Position numbers and translations under genes: made by a program. The notes under the pieces were generated by a model. That model saw only the letters and a program-made list of their open reading frames with translations, was not told the DNA's origin and searched no databases. A stretch of 64,000 nucleotides of DNA from Paroedura picta (Eukaryota; Chordata; Lepidosauria; Squamata; Gekkonidae), in NCBI RefSeq assembly GCF_049243985.1, contig NC_135372.1, positions 93,363,318-93,427,317 on the forward strand, written 5' to 3'. How positions within the stretch are numbered: position 1 is the stretch's first letter; every line of letters begins with the position of its first letter. This document shows, one piece after another, positions 13,136 through 25,800 of the stretch.

Positions 13136-13834
13136 GATAATTACTCACTTGAGTGTTAACGCTCAGGAAAAGATGCATAATATCTTGCTGAGAAAATGTT
13201 GTTCATTATACTGCCTCATAGCTTAATCACGACAATCTATACTGAGCTCATTCAGAAAGAGGTTATTTTGATACTGTATCTATTCAGAATGATGATGAAA
13301 TTGAATATTTAAATACTCCACCTGGTAAATAAGAAAATCTCCCATTAGATTTAAAAAAACCCCAAATGTAATAGATATGGGTTTCCCCTGTGTTTTCTTT
13401 AACTTGCCAAGAGAACTTTTTATTATGGGAAGGGTAAGTAAACATACAACCCCTGCCTTACATGCTCTTTCTGTTCTTGTGTTGTTGTCCATGTAAATAA
13501 TCTCAGAGGAGCTTAGACCCCTCTTTGCAAAACCATCTATGCCATCTCTAAGAAGGGCTATTTCCTACTTAGAGAGTCAGTCTTGTCCCTAAAGCTGCGG
13601 AAGTCTTGAGGGCAGCTGTTATCTGGAATGGACCTCTGCATAAGGGTGAACAATGTAGTAGCTGCTCTTGCATGCCTTTCTGTCTCTAAGGTCCAACCTG
13701 CCACAACTGGAGACAAAATCTTGCTGCCTGGCAGCTCTAGGTTCCAGATCTCCCTGAGCTGCAGGTGGTGTTGACGTCTCATATTCTATTCTTTCTTTTC
13801 CAGACTTCTTTCTTGATCCTGAGTTACCAGGAGG
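13136..13834 (+). other. MICAL1: MICAL1 5' flank with 5'UTR splice acceptor
   Basis: A polypyrimidine tract ends in CCAG at 13800-13803, so 13804-13834 is the last piece of 5'UTR. No first exon or CpG promoter is visible here or further upstream in the window. Confidence 0.5.
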
Positions 13835-16800
13835 ATGAATCAGCAGTATGGAGAGCAGAGCAATCTGGCTCATTCCCTGTTTGAAACTTTCCTCCGTGCC
13901 AAGCAGAGCAAAGAGGTGATGAGCAGCTTTGAGGCTCTGTGCAAACATCTGAGCCTGGAGCATGTTGGCCAGCTCCATTTCTACCACAAGCTCAAGTCTT
14001 GCCTCAACTACTGGAATGCCAAAACCCTGTGGGTCAAGCTGGACAAGAAAGCCAGTCACAGACACTATGATCAGGGAAAGGCATGTGCCAACACCAAGGT
14101 AAGGAGGAACAGGATGGCTGCTGCCTTTGCTCAGCTTGCGGAGCAGCTGTAACTGGAGGTGCTGTCTGGAAGATGACCATCCTAACTGCAGTGGCATAAT
14201 GGTTTAAAGTTTCAGACTAGGATCTGAGACATCACTCTGCCATGGAAGCTTGCTAGGTCATGTGTGTTCCTTGCTTGGTTTTTTCCCCCTTTGTCAAACA
14301 ATTGAAAGTGATTGGCAGTGCTGTTGTAGAAAGAAAAAGACAGGAGTGCAAGTTCTGTTTAAATCATTTTAAAAGATCACAAAATAACAGCCACTTGACG
14401 GGAAGGAGGCACATCACTCGCCACTAGTGAGATCAGAAGCCCCACAGATTGGCACCAGTGACTTTCATGTGACAGCACCGCACATTGCACTATTGCTTGC
14501 CATCTCAATAGGTTTAGTAGCTCTTGGGGGGATGACTGAATTTTTCCACTTAAACTGGTGCATGGAAAATAAGAATTGAACAAATAAATTTGTGGCAACT
14601 AAGATTTTTCCTCATAGCAGAAGTGCTATCCTGACAAAATGTGTCAGGATCTTCTGAAAGAGGAGAGCCATTGCAGGGTTGGAATAGAATGTGGGAGACT
14701 CAGCTTTGAATCCCCTCTCTGCCATGGAAGCTTCCTGGGGACTGTGGGCTAGTCACGCTAGTCACGCATTCTCCGATAAACATACCTTTCAGGGTTGTTG
14801 TGAGGATAAAATAGAGGAGAGGATAATTATGTAAGCCCCCTTGGATCCACCACCATTGGGAGGAGTAAGAGGTGGAGGAATGAAGTGGATAAATAAATAC
14901 AACAGGAGTGCTAACCATCAAGTATGTAATCCAGTAAAGCCCACTGTTACAAAGAAGTCACTGCTTAAAGCTCTCTTGTTATCAACAAAAGGAAATGCAA
15001 CTTTTTTGAGGCTTCTGGGCCTACCATTGTCCCTGAAAAGCCACGCTGTGGCTGCTGTTTGGATTAATACCATGTGGATTTACTAAAACTTTACAGTTAG
15101 CTACAATGTTCATTGTCTACCAGCACCAGTATCTACTTTTGGCACTGTTATTAAACAGTTGATCACTCTGTGCCCACTTCTTTCAGTGCCTGATAATTGG
15201 GGCAGGCCCCTGTGGTCTCCGCACAGCCATTGAGTTGGCCTTCCTTGGAGCCCACGTGGTGGTAGTAGAGAAGAGAGATGCCTTTTCCCGGAACAATGTG
15301 CTGCACCTCTGGCCTTTCACCATCCATGACTTGCGGGCGCTGGGGGCCAAAAAATTCTATGGTCACTTCTGCACAGGCTCCTTGGATCACATCAGTGAGT
15401 ACAACAGGAAAGACTGGCCGACATAGTGGCAGATTGGTATCCATTTGCAATACCATGGAAATGATCCTGGCAGGGGATGGTGGTGATGGAGACAGGTTGG
15501 TAGAGGAATATTTGACCAAATGCAGAAAAGGTTTGTTGAGAAGTCAGCAAAGCTGTCGGTGTTTTGAGGGCCAGAAGCCTTACAATAGAACATTTAACTG
15601 CAAAAGCTTTGTGTCCCACAGTGATAGATGGGTCACAGCAAGATGAGTTCACTTTTTATCCAGAAATATTTCCACATAAGAGCCTTACTCTGTTAAATAT
15701 GTTATTTTCTGTTAAATAAACCTTATTTGTTGCTCTTCATTTGTGTCCTCTCTGGCTAGTCAAATAACTATGAAAAAATAACTTCTGCATACCTCATAAA
15801 TTACAGCACTGGTCACATAGCTTACATGCTATCAACCTTTTAATCAAAGATTGTGTCCCCCACTTTTACCTGATTGTGGGCAGTTGGGGCTTAAATAATC
15901 CATAGGAGAGGCCAGAGCGAGAGCCTGGACATTCTTCAGTCCAGATGACGGTTGTCCTCTCTTTCTCTCTGTCACCCCATAAGCGCCACAGGTACCCTTC
16001 CAAATGACAAATCTTATACAAATATTTTAAGTCAGCATATACCTTGGGAAGCCTATCAAGGAAGATGCGGCCTGTCAACCAACATTTGGCTTTGAGGCTG
16101 GCTTTGCTGTGACGTACACTATTATCTATAGGACTCCAGTTTTGTTTTTAGCTATGTTGTTTTCCCTTACAAGCCAGGATTCCTCAGTGTTTCATTTTTA
16201 TGGGCTTAGAATCTTTCTTGTTAAAACCAAAAGCCATTACACCCACCTCTACCTTTCTTTTCCTCCTAATTCTGAGGATGCGGTTGATATTCTGAACCAG
16301 TGCTTGGAGTCAGTAATGGGCAGGATGAGGGTAAAAAAGTGAAGCTTAATCCTGACAGGACAGGGTTTTGTAGAAAAGCAGGCCAGGAACTTGAGATCTC
16401 TCCTGTTTTGGACGGGGTCACACCGTCTTGAAAAGGCAGGTTTGCAGCTTGGGAGTGCTGCTTGACCCAGCAGACACCTTAGAAAACCAGGTGACTGTGG
16501 TGGCTTGGAGCACATTTGCCAAAATGTATGTGTTCCTAATTCTAACCACAGTAAACAATGCCTTAGTTAAATATAGATTGAACTGCTGCAGTGTGTTGTA
16601 CTTGGGGCTGCCCTTGGAGAGTGTGCAGAATGCTGTGGCTTAACTGCTGGTTGGGATGAGCTATCTTGAGTATGTGACCCTGATATTACAGCAATTACAC
16701 CAACTTCCCATCCACTGCCAAGTTCAATTCAAGGCATTGTTTTTGACCTTTAAGACCCCTCATGACTTGGCACCAGGGTGTCTGAAGAACTGTCTTCTCC

Positions 16801-19800
16801 CATGTGTTCTTGCCCACAATTAGGATCACAGGGAGAGGTCCACCTGACTTTCCCACCAATCAAAGAAGCTGCTTTGATGGGTACACAAGATAAAACCTTC
16901 TCAGTGGCAGCACAGCAACTGTGGGACAGCCTTGCCAGGGAGGCCGTTAAAGAGAGTTTTATTTAGGACTCCTTTTGCTTATTAGCAGGCCTGAATTGTG
17001 ATTTTAAACCTTACTTTTTGTGTGTTTTATGAGTTTTATATAATATGCTGTAAGTCACATTGAGTTCCATACAGAAGAAAGGCAACTAATAAGTAAACAA
17101 CACGTGGGCTTTGACAGGGAGATCAAGACTTGGGCCTCTTTGCAAAGTAGGGAAGGAGCAGACTATGCTAGCTGGTGGGTGGGGCTGGACACTGAAAAAG
17201 ACTTCAGAGTGGTCGCTACTGATATTTAGTAATCCAGATCTGGTTTTCTCTCTTTCTTTTTGCAGGTATTCGGCAGCTGCAGCTGATCTTGCTGAAAGTA
17301 GCCTTAATCTTGGGTGTGCAGATTCATAACAAAGTACAGTTTAAGGGGCTCATTCCACCATCTGCAATGTCAGGAGGACAGGGTGAGGATGTCAAAAGGG
17401 TCTTCAAATACTATATATTGCAGGGGTGGCCAAACTGTGGTTCTCCAGATGTCCATGGACTACAGCTTCCATGAGTGCTGGCATGGTGCTGCCAGGGACT
17501 CATGGGAACTGTAGTCCATGGACATCTGGAACTACAGTTTGGCCACCCCTGATATATTGTATCCAGGCACCTCATTCTCTACTGGTGAAGAGTGAGCAGG
17601 TTGTCCCTTTTAAAGCACAGCCACTGGTCTTTAGGGATTCATTTCTCCTTGCTGAGAGTGGAGTTCTTGTTGGTAACACACTGCTGTCGAGGCTAAAGTG
17701 GAGAGATCTAACATGCCTTGTAACATTTATAGCTAAAGAGACTAACTTTTGGGCTCAGAAGCAATCCCTAAAATTAGACTTGTCCTTGATTTATTAATGC
17801 AAAATACTCAAAAGCTGTTGGTAGCACTCACTTTGAGACAATAATGTAAAACTCACTTTGCGATGACCATTTCTTGGAAAAGTTATTTGCCCCTCTCCCT
17901 ACTCTTCAGTTTTTCTTTACATTGCCTTCAAACGGTTACTAGAAAGAAAATAGGACTTCACTTCCCCCTCAAACACATACTACATCATCACCCAGATTCC
18001 TGTTTTCAGATTGCTTCTCTTGTAAGGTGGGTTTGTAAAGCTACCTTTTCATTAATTTCTGTTTGCATTCATGGGCAATACTCCTTCTTTGCAAGTAAAA
18101 TCCACGGATGAATAGAGGTACGGAGCATGCTTCCACACGAAAGCTCATACCTTGGATAAAACTGAGTTGGTCTTATTGGTGCCCCCGGAGTCAAGCTTTG
18201 CTCCACAGATGAATGTGTTTTGGATTTCACAGCAGGCCACTAAGGGGCAGCCTTTCAGAGAAACACCTCTAGCGATGTAGAGTTGTCCTTGCTGCCTTTA
18301 TAAACAGGCATGTCCAAGGGATGTAAGGATGGGGCTGGCAGTTAGCAAAGCACTTGATTCCTCTCCCTCTCTCTTTATTCCTGCAGTTGCTGGCTGGAGG
18401 GCTGTGCTGCATCCCAGCTTCTCCCCCCTGAGCCAGTATAAATTTGATGTCCTCATCTCCGCAGGCGGAGGCAAGTTTGTGCCAGAAGGTAAGTGGTCAT
18501 TTAAGGCCTGCAGAAGAGACCTGCTCCTTCGGTGGTGCTCAGCGTCTCCTGGGGAGTTTTTGTAGCGAGGTGAGGGGACAGAGTTTGGGGAACACTGATT
18601 TCATTGGTAGTTTTTCTGTACATCGTAAGAAAGCAGGTTTCTACCCAAATCTTTTTAGGGCGACAGTCATTCTCATTTTTACTCCTGGCTTTGAAAACGT
18701 GTGTGCTGCTGCTGAGAGTGGGGAGTGGTGTTTCTGGCTCTGTTGTGTCGGGTAGATGGTCTCTTCTTCCTGAACAGAGTACTAGTGTCAGTCAAAAGAG
18801 ATGGGGAGCTCCTACCTAGCCTAGCCATTACAGTTTCATGCAGATGTAGCAGTTTGTGGTTTGGAGCCTAACCAAGTTATTCACCAGGGGAAAATGGGCT
18901 TGCATTGTGGTACGTTCATGTGATCAGAGACAGCCTTCAAAATTTAAAACCTCAGGTTCTGCAATCATGAATATCTTTCAGATTTCAGAGAACCAAGGTT
19001 TTCTGTTCCTCCCAGCTAGGGAAAATTGTAGCATTATTTGGGATCGATTAGTTGAGTGAGTGAAGAGAAGAACTGAAATTGCCTGTCTTTTTAAAAATGA
19101 ATAAACAATTAAAATCATACAACATTTTGAGCTTTGCATGTGAAAAATCAACTCATAAATTAAACAATTAATTCCTAGGAGTGACAAGAGCAGTTTCTTA
19201 AATTTAGCTAACTTTTCACATTCTACACAAATAGCAGCTATGTATATGAGCCCAGCCATGGATCTGAGTAACTTGTGTCATAAAACATCTGAAAGGCATC
19301 TAGCCATGCGTCAGAAGATGAAAAACAAAAAGGGAAAGGGCTAATTTGCTGCAGACAGTTTGGCACCAGAGAGCTAGTAGCAACTATGGTTACATCATTT
19401 ATTGAGACCTGCCCAGATCGTTGACAGAGCTGGCTTCAGCAATTCCCTGTCTATCACCTTTGATTTTACAGTCCTACCCACAATCCCACTGTTCTCCAAA
19501 CATGAGATACAATCCGTGTTGTGATCCTTTGATTCTGTTGCTTTCCCCAAGGAGAATGTTGGAGTTACACCACATAAGAAGAAAGGATGGTATTTCCTTA
19601 ACCACGTCCTGAGCTTTCTTTCTCTTAACCACGTCCTGAGCTTTCATGTACAATATTTCACCTTCCTTTGAGAGCTGGTGACTGGTACCTGCCCCTAGAA
19701 AGATTCAGCAGGTATCTGAGCAGAGGTTTAGGGATAAGCCCCTGAAAGTACAGTGACAGCCTGGTTTGCTAGATTCAGGTGGGTAGCTGTGTTGTTTGAG

Positions 19801-22800
19801 TCCACTGGCTCCTTTAAGACCAACCCAGTTTTTGTTCTTAGAGGTGCCACTGGACTCAAACTTAAATCTGGTTTGGTCACTTTCAAGAGGACCCATGTTG
19901 CAGATGAGGGAATTGCCTGCATTTGGGGTATAGCCTCCATATGATTCTTGCCTGTCTTCTTTCATCCCTACTCTCCTGCATCCCTCCACTTGGTTGCTGA
20001 GGTAACTGGAAGGTCTCTCTGTGTGTATCCCCAGGTTTTAAGCGGAAGGAAACCCGTGGGAAACTGGCCATTGGCATCACTACCAACTTTGTTAATCATC
20101 ACAGCAGGGCTGAGGTGGAGGTGGCTGAGATCAGTGGAGTCGCTCGCATCTACAACCAGCAGTTCTTCCAAAACCTCTGTAACAAAACAGGTGAGGGCCT
20201 AATGCTCCTCATCTGCAGGCAGCAGTGCCTTGCCTTGTATGTCATTCCATGCCTTGGAGTGGCAGGAAACAGGGAGGCTCTGACAAATGGAGAAGGTTGT
20301 TTGTTTTGTCTCTGTGAATATTGACCACCTTGATGATGTCTAAGAAAAACAGGGTCAGTTGTGCAAACTGGTTTGTTCAGGATATTAAGCACCACTCATG
20401 TTTCTTAGCATAAGATTTGTTACCTTCTGGATTTGGGTATTTTTAACTATACATGACTGTGGCTTTATCTTTGTCTTTGAACGAGATTAGGTATCGACTT
20501 GGAAAACATTGTCTATTATAAAGATGACACTCATTACTTCGTCATGACGGCCAAGAAGCAGAGCCTGCTGAAGAAAGGCGTAATCTTAAATGTATGTAAG
20601 AAACCACAGACTCTTACAAGGACCATGTGGGAAGCGAAAAAGATTTAAAAACATTGTCTGAATTCACCTGCTGAATTCACCTTAGAGTCACTTGATGCAA
20701 CCATTGTGAATTTTATCTGGTCCTTCTAGCTTTCTAAGGAAATCCACATAGCTCATTGTAGGCTTGTTGGTGATTTGTGTTTGAGTTTCTCTGGTAGACA
20801 TGATGTGCAGTGTGCATTTCACTTCATGCATGCCAAGGACTTCCATGGACTCAAAATCTAAACAAAAAGTGGCAGTGTGAATGAGCAGAATTGTACCAGA
20901 TGGCTCTGGAGTGGGGGATTAGGGGTTTTAATCCTGTCCAGTGCAAAGAAAAGCACCCTTCAAAAAACAACAAAACAAAAACAGAATGTCAAGGGGCAGG
21001 TTAGTCTGAACTCTTCTCCTTGACATGCAGAGAGTACAATCCAGGAAAAGCCCAGGTTAACAAATGTACTCAGGTTGTCTGTTTGGATAATAGCTAAAAT
21101 TCTGAAAGTCCTGGTTGTGATGGAAAACCAAGCTCACTAGTTAGAGGGCAAGAGTACACCTTGTCCTGAGGAATGTTAGCTAAACAGAATCAATCTGAGG
21201 GCAATGTTTGGAATGGGAAACTTTGAAGAGAAAGGATTAATGGTGGTGCAGAGCAGATGAGAAATGCCAGTAGGGAGTGCTTCCAAGGGAACTTCAAGAA
21301 AGCTTAAACTCTTCTTATTAATGGGGGTTCCTAATATCTCCACACCCAAAAAGATTACAAAGGAAGGTTACACTCTGTAAACATAACAAACGTAGCTGAA
21401 GACGATTAAAATATTATGGTTGGGATATTGATATCTCTAGGACATGCTGGACATAGAGAGCCTGCTGTCTCCAGACAATGTGGACCAGGAAGCTCTTCTA
21501 GCATATGCCAAGGAAGCTGCCAACTTTTCTACCAGTTATCAGCTGCCCAACTTGCAGTTTGCGCTGAACCATCACAACCAGCCAGATGTTGACATGTTTG
21601 ACTTCACCTGCATGAACCGCTCAGAGAATGCAGCGCTAGTTCGTGACTGCAATGGCACCAAGCTGCTCATTGGGCTGGTGGGGGACTGCCTGGTGGAGGT
21701 AAGTGTCCCTGGAAGGAGACCAGAATGATCGTGATGGGAGGGATGCGTCTCTACCATCAGTGCTTGCAATTGTTTCTCTTTCAAGAGGGCCTGGTTTATT
21801 AATACAGAAAAATCCTGGGATGGCTTTACTTTCAGATGGGTGGTTCACCACTGAATGTTCCCCCACGTTAAATGTTCCCGGCAGCTGGGGAAATCAGGCT
21901 ACCATGTTTCTCCCTGGGTTAGCTTTCAACATATAGTGTTATTTGTTGTGTTTGTGTTTTACACAGAAGAGCATTCCTGTATGTGAACTCCAGCCTGCAC
22001 TTTGCAGTGATATAATCCCATCACGGGATTTTTTTGAAAGTTGAGTTTAGCACTCATTCCCGTTGACATGTATGAGAATATGTGTGGGTGAATGTATGTA
22101 GATTGCAAGTCTTGTAGATCAGTGGTCCCCAACCCCCGGGCTGCGGCCCGGTGCCGGGCCACGAAGGTCTCGGCGCTGGGCCGTGGCTCCCTCTTCCCGC
22201 CCTCCCCACAGCGAGAAGCTCGCCAGGCTGCGAGCAAATCGGCCGCCGAAGCGACCGATCAGCTTGCGGCCCGGCAAGCCTCTTGCTTTGGGAGGGGGCG
22301 GGAAGAGAAGCTTGCCGGGCCGCAAGCTAATCAGCCGCTTTGGCGGCCGATTTCCTTGCGGCCTGGAGGGGTGGGGAGAGGGAGCACTGGCCGCCGGCAT
22401 GTCGGTGGCGCAAACATGCACGCACGACAAGTCCGTGCATGCGCGTTTGCGCCGGGGCTGCCGCGCACGCGTGGGGCCCCGGGTCGCCCTTTCCCCACAC
22501 CCCGGCGCAGCGGTCCGCAGCCTAACAAAGGTTGCGGACCACTGTTGTAGATAATGCTGCTCCAGCCGGAACGTTCACTTTCCTCTTACCACTGGGTGAT
22601 AAGCAAATTGTCAGAGGATCTGTTACAAAATGACACTGCAAGCTGAAAGTGCTAAAGGATGGAAGGAGCCCAGATCCAACAAATCATGCTTCGGTCCAGA
22701 CAATCCCAATGTCTTCCATGGTGAACTGCAGGATGACTGTGGGTCACATGAATGGGACTTCATGGCCGCCTCTGTTTTGTACAGGGCGTTTCTTTCAACA

Positions 22801-25800
22801 AGCCTCGTTTTCCCTGGGCTTGACAGGGTACTATACCACTTGCTGGGCCGACAGTACTCCTGCTGGATTTTGTGAGGCTGGGGGAACAGTACACACTTCT
22901 GTATGTTGAGCCTGGAGGCTCTTCCAGCAGCTGGGGATACTATTGTGTCTGATCTGGCATTTAATCTTCTGTACTCATGTCTCCCCCACCCCCCAATGCT
23001 GTCAGCTCATCTGGTAGAGCTCAGCTTGCCAGCTGACACCTGGAATGGGCAGAGGGTGGGTGAGAGGAGCTCTTTTAAAGCCAAAGTTTTCCAAGCCCGT
23101 GAGTTGGCTGTGGAATAACCTTGACAGTCTGATTCATCCAAGAACTGCAATTTCCTGTCCAATTTCAGTGCAGCTGCACACTGGGATCTATTGTACCGTA
23201 TTGAGCCATTCTGTTAAGGCTCAGAAAGCTTTCCTCATTCTTTCTTTTTGTGTGTTCTCCAGCCATTCTGGCCATTGGGCACCGGTGTGGGCAGGGGGTT
23301 CCTGGCAGCCTTTGATGCTGCCTGGATGGTAAAGAGATGGGCTTCAGGGACGCCTCCACTGGATATGCTGGCTGAGAGGTGAGCAATCTAAGGAGGGATA
23401 TTCTCCTGCCACAGTGATTATGGGGAAGGGAGAGCTTTTTTGGCAGGAGTTCTGTGTTGCTGGGTCAGTGCTGGGAAAGGGATTTAAAAATCTGGAGCTG
23501 CTTTCTACAGAGCTGGTCACTGGTTCATCAGCCCTTGTTGCCTAGCCTGTGACTCAGGCAGGGAACTAATTTCCATTAGCTGTGCCAGAAGTTTAGTCCT
23601 TTGAAATTCAAAGTGAGCACTCTGCAGTCAAATAATCACTGCCTGAATGGCAGGCCTCTGCCCCACAGTCTTCAAAGCCTTGGCTTGATAGCCTCCATGA
23701 CTCTTCCTCATGTGAGATCAGGGTGACACAACATCTGATAATCCAGTCTGGCAATTAGAACAGCTCTGTAAGGTGGCTTCCCCTGAGAGACAGCAACGTA
23801 CCCCAGTCTACCCAGTAGAGTGGGATTTAGATCCAAGTCTCTGTGGTCACCACTGCATTACACTGGTTCGTAAAAGAAGACCAGTCATCCTGGCCTCTTA
23901 CAGACTTACTGGGCCTGGCCAGGGGAAGTGTCCTTACTCTGAGTCTTCGATTTTGAAATACTGCTGGAACCCTGTTGTGGCATGAGGGACTAGAATAAAC
24001 AAAGTGGAGTTTTTCCAGCAATCTCTTTGAGGCAGTTGGCCTATTGAACCACCACAATTATGCATTTTAGTTGCATCTCACACTCACTCCAGCTTCCCAG
24101 TTCCTGGGATTTAGTCCAGGCTAACCTGATACCATCATATTTCAGAAGCTAAGCACAGTCAGCCCTGGTTAATACTTGGATGGGAGACCATTAGGAAAAT
24201 TCAGGGTTGCTACACAGAGGCAGGGAATGGCAAATCACCTCTGTTCATTTCTTGCCTTGAAAGCCCTGCAGAGTTGCCATAAGGTGGCTGTGACTTAACA
24301 GCACTTGTCACCACCGGAATCTGTATAAATCCTCCTAGCAATTCCCCAGCTAGACAGGAAATGTCCAGAGTCATGTGTAACAGTGACACATGAATGGGAA
24401 CAGTGCAGGAGAACTTAATCATTTCCCTCCAGACACAGAGGCAGGCAAGAGCGATGAGGAGGGGCCTCTGTGAAGAGGATGGGATGGTGATTGCTTTTTT
24501 GCCTGAGGGGACATAACTGTTGAGGCAATGTGCCTTGCTGCTGAAGGGTTAAGAGGGAATATTCCTGCTTAATTTCTCCTCAGAGAAAGCGTGTACCAGC
24601 GGCTGTCGCAAACTTCCCCGGACAGCACCAACAAGAACATTAGTCAGTACAGTATTGACCCCACCACACGATACCCAAACATCAACCTTCAAGCCATCAA
24701 AGCTTCTCAGGTAACATGTCTGAGAGGGAGGGAGCAACTTATGTTCCTTAGGAGTTTGTGGATTCTTCTCTGCCACTACAAAATCTTGGCCTTTGGTGTC
24801 TTGCATATATCCAAGCCCTGTTCCAAAAAATGACAGGGTTTTTCATTGTGGTGGGATCTGCAGAATGGTGTGCACTGTCTCCAAGATGTCCCTCTGTGCT
24901 ATTCTGGCAGGGACACTGTTCTCAGCTATGTTGTGGGGTGTGGTACATTGTCCAAACTGAGAACATGAGTAAATCAGACCAGGGGATATAGCTTCTGGAT
25001 CCAAGCTGTTGTCAGTGAGAGCAGTAACTTGGCACATCTGCTTTCAGGTTCGCCATCTGTATCTGGCAGGAGCTATTGAAGAGGGCCAGAAGAAGAGGAG
25101 CAGCAGGGCTAGCCCAGAGGCAGTCTTCACAGGCAAGTGTGGATGGCTCCCTCCCCTGGCCTCCAGCTGCATAGATTCACCTGAACATAGATTCTGCCAC
25201 TTGCTCTTGCTTGCCAGGCTCTCTCGTTAGGCAGCGATGCCTGCCTTCCTCCACACTCATGCAGATTGTTTGCTGCTTCCAGACCTTCTTGATAGAATCA
25301 TAGAATAATAGAGTTGGAAGGGACCTCCTGGGGCATCTGGTCCAACCCCCTGCATTATGCAGGACACTCACATCCCAATCGCTCATCTACTGTAACCTGC
25401 CACCCCTTTGCCTTCACAGAATCAGCCTCTCCGGCAGATGGCTATCTAGCCTCTGTTTAAACATTTCCAAAGATGGAGAACCCACCACCTCCCATTAGAA
25501 TGATTTTTCCATTCCTTTTGCCATCTTTTCCACTATACTTTCTCTAAGGCACTGCTTTGCACCTGAACAGCATATCCATGGAGAATCTTGTGATCCTAGT
25601 ATATTGCTCTTATACACCATGCCTACTTCCTCACAGGGAATTCTATGCTTCTCCATGCATGGAATTTTTATGAATTCTCAGACAAGATGAATCACATACA
25701 TAACCTGTATGCATAGACAAACAAAGTTAATGTGTTATGTGTGTATATGTGTACAAATTAACTTTGTTTGCCTATGTATACGGGTTATGTGATTCATCTT

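Larger units (their letters stand above)
13835..24710 (+). other. MICAL1: MICAL1 flavin monooxygenase domain (coding exons 1-9)
   Basis: These exons encode about residues 1-483, the redox module. The FAD dinucleotide-binding motif GAGPCG falls at about residues 93-98. It is followed by [17 protein letters not shown], nearly identical to human MICAL1. Further conserved blocks are [14 protein letters not shown] (exon 20491-20591) and the second flavin motif GLVGDCLVE at residues 394-402, which continues over the splice into [13 protein letters not shown]. No expected motif is missing, so the domain looks catalytically intact. FAD and NADPH use is inferred from the family. Confidence 0.93.

Noticed and set aside
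1-13803. Search for MICAL1 exon 1 or another upstream gene such as ZBTB24
   Set aside because: No CpG promoter, zinc-finger coding or splice-donor-bounded exon could be supported.
21703-21936. Frame running on past the MICAL1 exon donor at 21698
   Set aside because: Intron read-through; GTAAGT donor and phase match to 23263 are clear.
22092-22554. Several long frames on both strands (up to 152 codons)
   Set aside because: Caused by the GC-rich hAT MITE, where stop codons are rare in all frames.
24116-24200. Possible 5S rRNA gene
   Set aside because: Only the 3' half of 5S is present, diverged, and fused to a SINE body.
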